Source of the DNA: Flavobacterium crassostreae
GTDB lineage: Bacteria; Bacteroidota; Bacteroidia; Flavobacteriales; Flavobacteriaceae
Length of the DNA stretch: 64,000 bases
Assembly: GCF_001831475.1 (NCBI RefSeq)
Contig: NZ_CP017688.1
Span: 1,364,001-1,428,000 of the forward strand
Direction of reading: 5' to 3'
Made by a program: the position numbers and the translations under genes. Position 1 is the stretch's first letter. The number at the start of each line of letters is the position of its first letter. The notes beneath the pieces were generated by a model, which was not told the origin of the DNA, ran no database searches, and saw nothing but the letters and a program-made list of their open reading frames with translations. Of the stretch, positions 1 through 8,468 are shown piece by piece.

Positions 1-2
1 CT

Positions 3-1409
3 ACCTATACTGCTCCCGGTCATGCCTCTATTTTTACAGGCGCAACACCTGCTATGCATGGTATAGTAGGTAATGAGTGGTTTAGCAGAAATGCTGGAAA
101 AGAAACCTATTGTACGGACGATGATGGGGTGCACACTCTTGGCGACGGGACTCTTGAGGAGGGCGCTATGTCTCCTAAAAATTTGTTAACAACAACAATC
201 ACGGATGAGTTGCGTATGGCTACAAATTTTAAAGGGAAAGTTATTGGTTTGAGCATAAAGGATCGTGGTGCAATTTTGCCAGCAGGACATTTTGCCAATT
301 GGGCCTTTTGGTACAGTAAGTCGGGGTCTTTTATATCTAGTTCTTTTTATGGAGAAGCTTTACCAGAATGGGTAACCAAATTCAATAGCGAAAAAAACTA
401 CCTATCCTACATTAATAAGGGCTGGGATTTATTTAAGCCTAAGGCGATTTATAATGAAAGTTTGGAGGATAACAACTCTTATGAAGGTAAGTTGTATACT
501 AGTATTGCCCCTGTTTTTCCTTACGATTTAAAAAGTATGTATGATAAAAATGGTGCTTCTGTATTGCGTTCTACTCCCTTTGGGAATGATTTTTTAGCTT
601 CATTTGCTATGAGAGCAATCGAAAACGAAGAATTAGGTAAAGACACTACAACTGATTTTTTGTCTGTTAGTTTTTCTTCAACAGACTATATAGGCCATTT
701 ATTAGGCCCAAGATCTATGGAACTTCAGGATACGTATTTGAGATTAGATCAAACTATAGCAGATTTTTTGAATTATCTAGATAAAAAGGTCGGTAAAGAT
801 AATTATTTGCTGTTTTTAACAGCGGATCATGGTGGTGCTGAAAATGTAAATTATTTAAAAGAACATCAATATCAAGTGAGTAGTATTAGTCCTAAAGAAA
901 TTAGAAACAACTTAAAAGAATTTTCTGTAAAGACATTTGGTATAGATTTGGTCTTAAATTATTCTAATTTTAATCTTTTTTTTGATAAAAAAATCATTAA
1001 TGCCAATAACCTAGATTTAGCCGTTGTAAAATCTAAATTCAAGACCCATCTGATGGGGCAAGATTATGTAAAAAGAGTCTATACCGAAGAAGAAATTTTA
1101 AATCCTTCTGCTAACGATTATTTTTTAAATTTTATAGCAAATGGATACGATGTTACTCAAAATGGAGATATGGTTGTTTTGGATAAACCAGGATATATAG
1201 AATACTGGGGTACGGGTACCTCGCATGGAACAACCTATAGCTATGATACGCATGTTCCTGCACTATTTTATGGTTGGCATATCCCAAAAGGACAATCTTT
1301 TGCAAAAAAAGAAATTACACAAATAGCGCCTACCATTGCACTGAAGATTAAAATTTCACTTCCAAATGGTACTAAGGCCGAAGTTCTGGAGGAAGTTTTG
1401 AAAGATTAA
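3..1409 (+). CDS. pafA: PafA-type alkaline phosphatase, 3' part
   Basis: Periplasmic or outer-membrane phosphomonoesterase that releases phosphate from organic esters. The reading frame is open to the window edge, so the signal peptide, first metal ligand and true start lie outside. Visible motifs of the alkaline phosphatase superfamily: GHASIFTG followed by HGIVGNEW (nucleophile loop and the Asn of PafA), SIKDRGA with the Lys and Arg that distinguish PafA from classical PhoA, STDYIGH and TADHGG (metal-binding Asp/His pairs) and a late SHG. In PafA the nucleophile is usually Thr; the aligned position here appears to be the Ser of GHAS, which should be checked by alignment. Family members are about 540 residues, so roughly 70-80 are missing. 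Stands alone, convergent with lysA. Confidence 0.85.
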   Translation, partial: TYTAPGHASIFTGATPAMHGIVGNEWFSRNAGKETYCTDDDGVHTLGDGTLEEGAMSPKNLLTTTITDELRMATNFKGKVIGLSIKDRGAILPAGHFANWAFWYSKSGSFISSSFYGEALPEWVTKFNSEKNYLSYINKGWDLFKPKAIYNESLEDNNSYEGKLYTSIAPVFPYDLKSMYDKNGASVLRSTPFGNDFLASFAMRAIENEELGKDTTTDFLSVSFSSTDYIGHLLGPRSMELQDTYLRLDQTIADFLNYLDKKVGKDNYLLFLTADHGGAENVNYLKEHQYQVSSISPKEIRNNLKEFSVKTFGIDLVLNYSNFNLFFDKKIINANNLDLAVVKSKFKTHLMGQDYVKRVYTEEEILNPSANDYFLNFIANGYDVTQNGDMVVLDKPGYIEYWGTGTSHGTTYSYDTHVPALFYGWHIPKGQSFAKKEITQIAPTIALKIKISLPNGTKAEVLEEVLKD

Positions 1410-1431
1410 ATGAAGAAGATTTATAATTACT

Positions 1432-1468
1432 AAAAAAAAGGATGTACTAATATAGTACATCCTTTTTT
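1432..1468. terminator. Bidirectional terminator between pafA and lysA
   Basis: A 10-bp perfect stem (GGATGTACTA / TAGTACATCC, loop ATA) has an A-tract on its left and a T-tract on its right, so it can end transcription of both convergent genes. Confidence 0.85.
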
Positions 1469-1473
1469 AGTGT

Positions 1474-2691
1474 TTATAAAGTAACCTCTGATGGTAATGA
1501 AATTTGATTTTTTAATAAGTCTTCAAATGTTTCATGAGCACGAATCAAATGCCCTTGACCTTGTATCCATAAAACTTCGGCAGGCTTGTATCTAGAATTG
1601 TAATTAGAAGCCATAGAATAGCAATAAGCTCCTGCATTTTTAAAACTCAGAATATCCCCTTCTTTAATTTCAGCAATACGACGGTTATTTGCAAAAGTAT
1701 CCGTTTCGCAGATATAGCCAACTACAGAATAAAAACGTTCCTTTCCTTTGGGATTAGAAATGTTGTCAATATGATGCTGCGATCCATAAAGCATAGGTCT
1801 AATTAAATGGTTAAAGCCACTATCTATTCCGGCAAATACTGTAGATGTAGTTTGTTTAATTACATTTACTTTTGCTAAAAAATGACCTGCTTCACTTACC
1901 AAAAATTTTCCTGGTTCAAAAATTAATGTTAATTCTTTTCCATATTCTGTGCAGAACGCATTGAATCTTTTGGATAATTTTTTACCTAATTCTTCAATAT
2001 CCGTCTCAATATCGTCTTTTTTATAAGGTACTTTAAAACCGCTTCCAAAATCTAAAAACTCTAAATCTTTAAAGTTTCTGGCGGCATCAAATAAAATTTC
2101 AGCAGCATATAAAAATACTTCAATGTCCAAAATATCCGAACCCGTGTGCATGTGAATACCTACAATATTCATTTTAGTGTTTTCGACGATACGAACAAGG
2201 TGGGGTAATTGGTGTATTGAAATTCCAAATTTACTATCAATATGTCCCACAGAAATATTGGTGTTTCCACCAGCCATAACATGTGGGTTGATGCGAATAC
2301 ATACCGGAACATTAGGATGTTTGGCTCCAAATTGTTCCAAGATAGATAAATTATCTATGTTGATTTGTACGCCCATCGCATTTACTTCTTCAATTTCTTC
2401 AAGAGAAACGCCGTTTGGGGTATAAAATATTTTTTCAGGCTCATATCCAGCATGAAGCCCTAATTGTACCTCTTGGATGGATACGGTATCTAGACCAGAC
2501 CCCATTTCTTTCAATAACTGAAGTATAGCAACGTTGGACAATGCTTTCATGGCGTAGTTAATACGCAACTTTTCAACCTTAGAGAAAGCATTTGTTAATC
2601 TATTGTATTGGGATTTAATTTTATCGGCATCATAAACATATATTGGACTGCCAAATTGTTCTGCTAATTGTACTAAGTCTTTTGATTGCAT
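1474..2691 (-). CDS. lysA: Diaminopimelate decarboxylase
   Basis: PLP enzyme of the alanine racemase-like fold III group that converts meso-diaminopimelate to lysine, the last step of lysine synthesis, in the cytoplasm. The PLP lysine is K49 in INYAMKAL; HTGSDI, an EPGKFLVSEAG glycine-rich phosphate-binding stretch and CETDTF (active-site Cys and acidic pair) follow in order. 405 residues is normal length. The start is ATG, 17 bases after a well-formed promoter -7 box, so the leader is very short. It stands alone, ending at a terminator shared with pafA. Function is confident; alternative substrates such as ornithine or arginine are unlikely given the CETDTF context. Confidence 0.95.
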   Translation of the reverse strand: MQSKDLVQLAEQFGSPIYVYDADKIKSQYNRLTNAFSKVEKLRINYAMKALSNVAILQLLKEMGSGLDTVSIQEVQLGLHAGYEPEKIFYTPNGVSLEEIEEVNAMGVQINIDNLSILEQFGAKHPNVPVCIRINPHVMAGGNTNISVGHIDSKFGISIHQLPHLVRIVENTKMNIVGIHMHTGSDILDIEVFLYAAEILFDAARNFKDLEFLDFGSGFKVPYKKDDIETDIEELGKKLSKRFNAFCTEYGKELTLIFEPGKFLVSEAGHFLAKVNVIKQTTSTVFAGIDSGFNHLIRPMLYGSQHHIDNISNPKGKERFYSVVGYICETDTFANNRRIAEIKEGDILSFKNAGAYCYSMASNYNSRYKPAEVLWIQGQGHLIRAHETFEDLLKNQISLPSEVTL

Positions 2692-2708
2692 GGGGTTTAA
2701 TTTTTAAG

Positions 2709-2738
2709 CAAATTTATTATAGTTTTTTGGTTATACAA
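2709..2738 (-). promoter_or_regulatory. lysA promoter
   Basis: On the minus strand TTG, 19 bases, then TAAATTTG, an exact match to the Bacteroidota sigma-A pattern. The -7 box ends 17 bases before the lysA ATG. Confidence 0.75.
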
Positions 2739-3108
2739 ATAAATACGACAATCTTAACAAATTATAACAAAAAGTTATTTTTGTAACAAATAGTTGTTTT
2801 TTAATACAGTTGTTTTTCAACAAGATACCGCTGGTACATCCTACAATTTAGATCGCTTTTACAAAAGCAACAAAAGTTGGCGTCAACAAAGTGTATTGTG
2901 AGAATTGGGATGTTTATAAAGCTATTTTTTGATTAAAATAAAATTATATACCGCAATAGTTGCAGAAACATTATTTGTGGTTTAAATGGGCCAATAAGTT
3001 TTCGGCGAAGAATCTCGAAAACCAAAAAAATAGAACTTTAAAAAATTATCTCTAGATTAAGATTATTTTAAATAAAGAAAAAGATTTCACAGTTTAGATG
3101 AATTTTGC

Positions 3109-3116
3109 TATTTTTG
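3109..3116 (+). promoter_or_regulatory. sucC -7 box
   Basis: TATTTTTG matches TAnnTTTG and lies 49 bases before the sucC ATG. At the expected -33 spacing only TTC is present instead of TTG, so the upstream half is weak. Confidence 0.5.
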
Positions 3117-3165
3117 TACCACTTATATTCTGAAATAAATTCAGGATTCAGACAAATTCTATATT

Positions 3166-4359
3166 ATGAACATACACGAATATCAAGGAAAAGAGATTTT
3201 AGCTAGCTACGGAGTTCGCATTCAACGTGGGATCGTTGCTAATAATGCAGTTGAAGCAGTTGCTGCTGCCAAACAATTAACTACTGAAACGGGAACGAGT
3301 TGGTACGTTGTTAAAGCACAAGTTCATGCAGGTGGACGTGGTAAAGGCGGTGGCGTTAAATTAGCAAAAAATTTAGCCCAAGTAGAAGAAATTTCAGGTC
3401 AAATAATTGGAATGCAATTAGTTACTCCGCAAACATCTGCAGAGGGTAAAAAAGTACACAAAGTATTAATTGCAGAAGATGTTTATTATCCTGGTGAATC
3501 CGAAACTTCAGAATTTTATGTTTCAGTGCTTTTAAATAGAGCTACAGGTCGTAATATGATTATGTATTCTACAGAAGGTGGAATGGATATTGAAGAAGTT
3601 GCAGAGCATACACCACACTTAATTTTTACTGAAGAAGTAGATCCAGCTGTAGGTTTACAAGGTTTTCAAGCAAGAAGAATTGCATTTAACTTAGGACTTT
3701 CTGGAAATGCTTTCAAAGAAATGGTGAAATTTATTGATGCGTTATACAATGCTTACATTGGTTCTGATGCATCTATGTTTGAAATTAACCCAGTTTTGAA
3801 AACTTCGGATGATAAAATTTTGGCAGTAGATGCTAAAGTAAACATTGATGACAACGCTTTATACAGACAAAAGAAATATGCTGAAATGCGAGACATTTTG
3901 GAAGAAAATCCAATTGAAGTAGAAGCGAAAGAGGTAGGATTAAACTATGTTGATCTTGATGGTACTGTAGGATGTATGGTTAACGGCGCTGGTTTAGCTA
4001 TGGCAACCATGGATTTAATTAAGTATGCTGGTTTTGAGCCTGCAAACTTTTTGGACGTTGGAGGAACTGCAGATGCAAAACGTGTTGAAACTGCATTTCG
4101 TATTATCTTAAAAGATCCAAATGTTAAAGCAATTTTAATTAATATTTTTGGAGGTATTGTTCGTTGTGACCGTGTGGCACAAGGGGTTGTAGATGCTTAC
4201 AAAAACATGGGAGATGCCATTAAGGTGCCGATTATTGTTCGTTTGCAAGGTACTAACGCCGCTATTGCAAAAGAATTAATTGATAATTCAGGAATGCCAA
4301 TTTTATCTGCCGTAGAATTTCAAGAAGCAGCAGATCAAGTACAAGCAGCACTTTCTTAA
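3166..4359 (+). CDS. sucC: Succinyl-CoA synthetase beta subunit
   Basis: ADP- or GDP-forming subunit of the TCA-cycle enzyme that converts succinyl-CoA to succinate with substrate-level phosphorylation. N-terminal ATP-grasp domain (opens MNIHEYQGKEIL; glycine-rich nucleotide loop GGRGKGGG; metal site EINPVL) and C-terminal CoA-ligase domain (NIFGGIVRCD, which carries the power helix). 397 residues is full length. The alpha subunit gene sucD, often adjacent in other phyla, is not in this window; the gene is monocistronic between its own -7 box and a strong terminator. The partner is presumably encoded elsewhere. Confidence 0.97.
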   Translation: MNIHEYQGKEILASYGVRIQRGIVANNAVEAVAAAKQLTTETGTSWYVVKAQVHAGGRGKGGGVKLAKNLAQVEEISGQIIGMQLVTPQTSAEGKKVHKVLIAEDVYYPGESETSEFYVSVLLNRATGRNMIMYSTEGGMDIEEVAEHTPHLIFTEEVDPAVGLQGFQARRIAFNLGLSGNAFKEMVKFIDALYNAYIGSDASMFEINPVLKTSDDKILAVDAKVNIDDNALYRQKKYAEMRDILEENPIEVEAKEVGLNYVDLDGTVGCMVNGAGLAMATMDLIKYAGFEPANFLDVGGTADAKRVETAFRIILKDPNVKAILINIFGGIVRCDRVAQGVVDAYKNMGDAIKVPIIVRLQGTNAAIAKELIDNSGMPILSAVEFQEAADQVQAALS

Positions 4360-4380
4360 TTATAAAAATAGTTATATATT

Positions 4381-4410
4381 AAAAATCCTGAGCGAAAGCT
4401 CAGGATTTTT
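4381..4410. terminator. Terminator after sucC
   Basis: 13-bp perfect stem AAAAATCCTGAGC / GCTCAGGATTTTT closed by a GAAA tetraloop and ending in a T-tract. It can also serve the convergent gene whose stop is at 4463. Confidence 0.9.
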
Positions 4411-4462
4411 GTGTTTTATAAAAAAATAATAAAAGGATCAGAGTAGTAAACAGTACGTTTAA

Positions 4463-5122
4463 TTAAGAGTGTGTTATTTCTTCAATTTTGTCTGAATTGT
4501 ATATTTGAAACCCAGAAGTTTCTTTTTGAGCAATCTGCTCTAAGGCTTTTGCTACAGTGGTACTTTGAATAGGCTTGTAGATTTTTAGCTTTCCGAGAAA
4601 TAAAAACGAAAAAGTTTTCATTAAAAAGCCACCAATTTTTTCTCCAAATCTAAATTCATTACGATCTCCTAAGAGCAGTGATGGTCTTAAAATAGATACC
4701 CTTTTAAAAGCAGTGGTTTTAAGAAAATCTTCTATTTCTCCTTTTGTTTTCAAATAGAAATTATTGGAATCAGAATCTGCACCCAAAGAAGAAATTAGTA
4801 AAAAATGGTTTATTCCATTCTTAGAAGCTAAAGTGGCAAACTGTTTTGGATATTCAAAATCTACTTTTTTAAATGCTTCTTTGCTTCCGGCCTTACTAAT
4901 AGTGGTGCCTATGGTACAAAAGAAATCATCTCCAATGATGCTGTTTTGATAGGTTTCGGGCTGCTCAAAATCTACAATTACTTCGGAATATTTTGGATGC
5001 TGGATGTTTGTGGTAGCTCGATTAAAACAAATTACTTTTTCGTAGGCCTTATTGTTCAAAAGATTTTGCAATAAAGCAGCGCCAACTAAACCTGTGCTTC
5101 CGATTATTAAAGCTGTTTTCAT
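4463..5122 (-). CDS. NAD(P)-binding Rossmann protein, atypical SDR (HTATIP2/YraR-like)
   Basis: Predicted cytoplasmic nucleotide-binding protein of 219 residues. The N-terminus TALIIGSTGLVGAALL is a classic GxxGxxG dinucleotide-binding loop, and the pattern of conserved blocks (FCTIGTT, HFLLISSLGAD, RPSLLLG) resembles the atypical SDR group of HTATIP2 and YraR. Substrate unknown. I chose the ATG at 5122 over an earlier in-frame ATG at 5149 because the shorter form begins directly at the Rossmann strand and avoids overlapping the upstream gene; this leaves a gap of 4 bases to the DUF1456 stop, so the two are very probably co-transcribed and translationally coupled. Confidence 0.75.
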   Translation of the reverse strand: MKTALIIGSTGLVGAALLQNLLNNKAYEKVICFNRATTNIQHPKYSEVIVDFEQPETYQNSIIGDDFFCTIGTTISKAGSKEAFKKVDFEYPKQFATLASKNGINHFLLISSLGADSDSNNFYLKTKGEIEDFLKTTAFKRVSILRPSLLLGDRNEFRFGEKIGGFLMKTFSFLFLGKLKIYKPIQSTTVAKALEQIAQKETSGFQIYNSDKIEEITHS

Positions 5123-5126
5123 AAGA

Positions 5127-5591
5127 TTATGGTTTCTTATTTTTGCCAAAATTAAATTTGACTTTTTCTACAACCTGTACTTTTTTGTTACCCTTAGGAT
5201 ATTGTTTTTTTGAAGTCTTTTTAGCCGCACCAGATTCGGATGGGCTTTGATCTGCTCTAGATTTTTCTTCATCTCTAGGCGTTGCTTTAAATTCGGCTCT
5301 TTCTTTGGTAGTTGTTTTGGCTGGAATTTGTGCTTTGTGCTTGGCTAAAACCGCTGTAGGATTTTTGGGATTTTCTTTGGTTCCGCGTAAATGAATTACC
5401 AATCCATTCAAAAAATTGCGCAAGACTTGATCCCCACATTCCATATAATTTTCATGCTTTTCATCACGGAAAAAAGCGCCTAATTCAGACTTTGTAATTC
5501 TAAAATCTACTAATTCTAAAATTTCAACTATTTGATCGTCCCGTAGCATTAATGCTACCCGTAATTTTTTAAAGATATCGTTATTTGTCAA
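5127..5591 (-). CDS. DUF1456 (YehS-like) protein with basic tail
   Basis: Function unknown. Residues 1-70 form one DUF1456 repeat (NDIFKKLRVAL, ECGDQVLRNFLNGL) that matches the second half of E. coli YehS, which has two. The remaining 85 residues are low-complexity, rich in Lys, Ala, Ser and Pro, and end KFNFGKNKKP; such tails often contact nucleic acid, but that is inference. The start codon is TTG at 5591; I accept it because the family signature begins at residue 3 and the next Met (residue 15) would remove part of the domain. First gene of a two-gene unit with the Rossmann protein. Confidence 0.75.
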   Translation of the reverse strand: MTNNDIFKKLRVALMLRDDQIVEILELVDFRITKSELGAFFRDEKHENYMECGDQVLRNFLNGLVIHLRGTKENPKNPTAVLAKHKAQIPAKTTTKERAEFKATPRDEEKSRADQSPSESGAAKKTSKKQYPKGNKKVQVVEKVKFNFGKNKKP

Positions 5592-5916
5592 GGTGTTGTG
5601 TTTTTTTTACAAAGGTACGTTTTTAAATCAATTGCTTTTCGAATTTTAAAACCATTTTAGAGTAGTTTTAAGCCCCGTGCTTTTTTTTTATAGACTGCAC
5701 AATGAAGCGTTAGGGCAACTTTAAAGATTAGCATTTAGCGACAAGCAGAATTGCTATTTATAGCCGAGTGTTTTTGTATTGCCATAGCGTAAAGTTTAGA
5801 TGTTGCATATTGTTTAAATTTGGATTCTATAAGACCAACAAAAAAGCATAATTATCAGTTTATGGCGCTTAATTTGGAATTTTCTTTAAAAAAATGGTAT
5901 TTTAGCAAAAAACACT
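5592..5916. other. 325-bp divergent intergenic region
   Basis: Lies between the DUF1456 gene (minus) and the small TerB-like gene (plus). AT-rich, with stops in all frames. TATTTTAG at about 5898-5905 is a near match to a -7 box for the rightward gene. No repeat or RNA is apparent. Confidence 0.4.
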
Positions 5917-6321
5917 ATGATAGAAGTATACGAAGAAAAGAAGCGTTTGATTTTAGATATGATTGCATTTTCTACCACCGAAGGAAATTTGCCCAAAAAA
6001 GAATATGATTTTTTGTTTGTTATAGCCAATGCCTTAGATCTCAAAAAAGGAGATTTTAATAATTTGTTTCTTTTAGAGTTGCCTTTAGTTGCCTCAAAAA
6101 CAGCTTTTGTACGTTTGCAACATTTTTACCGTTTGGCATTTTTGATGCATAAAGGCAAAAAATTAAATTCGAATGAGTCGAATACTATGTATCAAATTTC
6201 TATTCGGATGGGTATAAATCCAGATGCCACGAAAAGAGTTTTAGTGCGCATGGACAAATCTCCTAGTGTGTCTCTATCTACAGAAAATTTGCAGGCTATT
6301 TATGATGAATTTTATTCTTAA
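5917..6321 (+). CDS. Small TerB-like helical protein
   Basis: Uncharacterised 134-residue, all-helical, probably cytoplasmic protein (MIEVYEEKKRLILDMIAF; later LQHFYRLAFLMHKG). The helix pattern, an N-terminal acidic and aromatic stretch and a size near 130 suggest a TerB-like fold; I infer this from pattern only and no metal-binding residues stand out. No signal peptide. The stop codon overlaps the uvrB stop region by 4 bases tail to tail, with no terminator in between, so the two transcripts must overlap. Homologues may carry uvrB-derived names merely because of this neighbour; the sequence shows no UvrB motif. Confidence 0.7.
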   Translation: MIEVYEEKKRLILDMIAFSTTEGNLPKKEYDFLFVIANALDLKKGDFNNLFLLELPLVASKTAFVRLQHFYRLAFLMHKGKKLNSNESNTMYQISIRMGINPDATKRVLVRMDKSPSVSLSTENLQAIYDEFYS

Positions 6322-8309
6322 TTTAGTTGTTTTTGCAAATTTTTAATTTCATCTCGCAACTTTGCAGCATGCATAAAGTCCAGTTCTTTGGCGGCTTTTT
6401 CCATAGATTTGCGTTTTTCTCTAATTTGTTTTTCAATTTCGGCCTTAGATAAATAGCTGTTTTCTGGTTCTGCTACAGCGGCTGCGCCATAGCCTAATTC
6501 TTGTTCTATTAATGGGTTTTTGACAAAAGCGCTATCAATTTTTTTGTTTAACGCTTGGGGTACAAGATTGTTTTGCGTATTGAAATTAATTTGTTTTGTT
6601 CTACGGTAGCTTGTTTCGTCTATTGTTTTTTGCATGCTTGCCGTTATTTTATCGGCGTATAGTATGGCTTTTCCGTTCAAATTACGTGCTGCACGACCAA
6701 TGGTTTGAGTAAGAGAGCGGTGGCTTCTTAAAAAACCTTCTTTGTCTGCGTCCAAAATAGCCACCAGAGACACCTCAGGTAGATCTAGCCCTTCCCGCAA
6801 TAGATTAACTCCAATGAGTACATCAAACAGCCCTTTGCGTAGGTCTTGCATGATTTCAATACGTTCTAGCGTATCAATATCCGAATGTATGTAACGGCAA
6901 CGAATGTTTACTTTGGTAAAATATTTGGCTAGTTCTTCGGCCATTCTTTTAGTTAAAGTAGTCACTAATACCCGCTCATCTAACTCGCAGCGCAGCTGAA
7001 TTTCTTCAATTAAATCGTCTATTTGATTTAGGCTAGGTCTAATTTCAATGGTAGGGTCTAATAGTCCTGTTGGTCTAATGACTTGCTCCACTACTACACC
7101 TTCTGTTTTTTGTAATTCATAATCTGCAGGAGTGGCAGATACGTAGATAACTTGGTTTTGCATGGCCTCAAATTCATCAAATTTTAGCGGACGATTATCC
7201 ATTGCTGCCGGTAGTCTAAAGCCATATTCTACTAAGTTCTCTTTTCTACTTCTGTCGCCACCATACATCGCATGAACTTGAGATAGTGTAACGTGACTTT
7301 CATCCACTACCATCAAAAAATCTTTAGGAAAATAGTCTAACAAACAAAAGGGTCTAGTTCCAGGGAGTCTACCATCTAGATAACGGGAATAATTTTCAAT
7401 ACCCGAGCAATAGCCGAGCTCCCGGATCATTTCTAAATCAAAATTAGTGCGCTCTTCAAGGCGTTTTGCTTCTAAATGTTTTCCTGTTTCTTTAAAATAA
7501 TCTACCTGTTTTACTAAATCTTGTTGTATGTCCCAGATGGCACCTTGTAGTACATCCGGAGAGGTAACAAACATATTTGCGGGATAGATGGTTAGTTTTT
7601 CAAATTTTTCGAGTACTTCGGCCGTTTTGATATCAAAAGTTTCTATCTCTTCTATTTCGTCTCCAAAAAAATGAATTCGGAACGCATCATCCGCATAACT
7701 CGGATACACTTCAACAATATCACCTTTAATTCTAAAATTACCAGGGCCAAAATCTGCTTCGGTTCTAGAATACAAACTTTGCACCAACTGGTGCAGTAAT
7801 TTGGTACGAGAGAGGATTTGGCCTCTTTCTATCTCGATAACGTTTTTTTGAAATTCTACAGGGTTTCCAATACCGTACAAACACGACACCGATGCCACAA
7901 CCAACACATCTCTTCTGCCTGAGAGCAGGGACGAAGTGGTGCTCAAGCGCATTTTTTCGAGTTCTTCATTGATAGACAGATCTTTTTCAATAAAAACACC
8001 AGTTACTGGCATAAAAGCCTCGGGCTGGTAGTAGTCGTAGTAAGATACAAAATACTCCACCGCATTGTTCGGAAAAAATTGTTTGAACTCGGAGTATAAT
8101 TGCGCCGCTAGGGTTTTATTATGCGCTAAAACCAAAGTTGGTCTTTGTACCTGCTCAATCACGTTGGCAACGGTAAAGGTTTTACCAGAACCGGTAACAC
8201 CTAATAGTGTCTGAAATTTTTCGCCAGCAACAATACCATCACTTAATTTAGTAATGGCCTGTGGTTGGTCTCCTTTAGGTTGGTAATCGGATACTACTTG
8301 AAAATTCAT
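6318..8309 (-). CDS. uvrB: Excinuclease ABC subunit B
   Basis: Damage-verification helicase-like subunit of the UvrABC nucleotide excision repair complex. Walker A GVTGSGKT, the beta-hairpin region with YYDYYQPEAF, Walker B DESH, SATPADYEL, the motif V/VI region GVNLLREGLDLP and QTIGRAARN, and a C-terminal UVR domain with AKLRDEI that binds UvrC or UvrA. 663 residues from the ATG at 8309; a longer in-frame start at 8339 is rejected because a -7 promoter box overlaps it. No uvrA or uvrC nearby. Its 3' end overlaps the small convergent gene by 4 bases. Confidence 0.97.
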   Translation of the reverse strand: MNFQVVSDYQPKGDQPQAITKLSDGIVAGEKFQTLLGVTGSGKTFTVANVIEQVQRPTLVLAHNKTLAAQLYSEFKQFFPNNAVEYFVSYYDYYQPEAFMPVTGVFIEKDLSINEELEKMRLSTTSSLLSGRRDVLVVASVSCLYGIGNPVEFQKNVIEIERGQILSRTKLLHQLVQSLYSRTEADFGPGNFRIKGDIVEVYPSYADDAFRIHFFGDEIEEIETFDIKTAEVLEKFEKLTIYPANMFVTSPDVLQGAIWDIQQDLVKQVDYFKETGKHLEAKRLEERTNFDLEMIRELGYCSGIENYSRYLDGRLPGTRPFCLLDYFPKDFLMVVDESHVTLSQVHAMYGGDRSRKENLVEYGFRLPAAMDNRPLKFDEFEAMQNQVIYVSATPADYELQKTEGVVVEQVIRPTGLLDPTIEIRPSLNQIDDLIEEIQLRCELDERVLVTTLTKRMAEELAKYFTKVNIRCRYIHSDIDTLERIEIMQDLRKGLFDVLIGVNLLREGLDLPEVSLVAILDADKEGFLRSHRSLTQTIGRAARNLNGKAILYADKITASMQKTIDETSYRRTKQINFNTQNNLVPQALNKKIDSAFVKNPLIEQELGYGAAAVAEPENSYLSKAEIEKQIREKRKSMEKAAKELDFMHAAKLRDEIKNLQKQLN

Positions 8310-8336
8310 AGATTTTGGGGCAAATTTTGAGAACCA

Positions 8337-8344
8337 CAAAGTTA
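8337..8344 (-). promoter_or_regulatory. uvrB -7 box
   Basis: TAACTTTG on the minus strand, 27 bases before the chosen ATG. No TTG at the standard distance. I see no LexA-like palindrome. Confidence 0.5.
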
Positions 8345-8358
8345 CAAACTTTATACCA

Positions 8359-8390
8359 CAAAAAAAGGCTTCTTGCTACGGACCAGCCTT
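8359..8390 (-). terminator. Terminator after rlmF
   Basis: AAGGCT / AGCCTT stem with a 14-base loop, followed on the minus strand by a run of T. It lies about 80 bases past the rlmF stop and just upstream of the uvrB promoter. Confidence 0.55.
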
Positions 8391-8468
8391 AAGGACTTCT
8401 TTATCTATAAAAACAACAAAACAAATCCTATTTTGCCCAGCAATATTTTTACATCACACAACCAATTG

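Larger units (their letters stand above)
2692..3165. other. 474-bp divergent intergenic region lysA / sucC
   Basis: Holds the lysA promoter at its left end and a sucC -7 box at its right end. The middle (about 2760-3060) is AT-rich with stop codons in all frames and no RNA-like fold or repeat that I can recognise. Confidence 0.6.
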
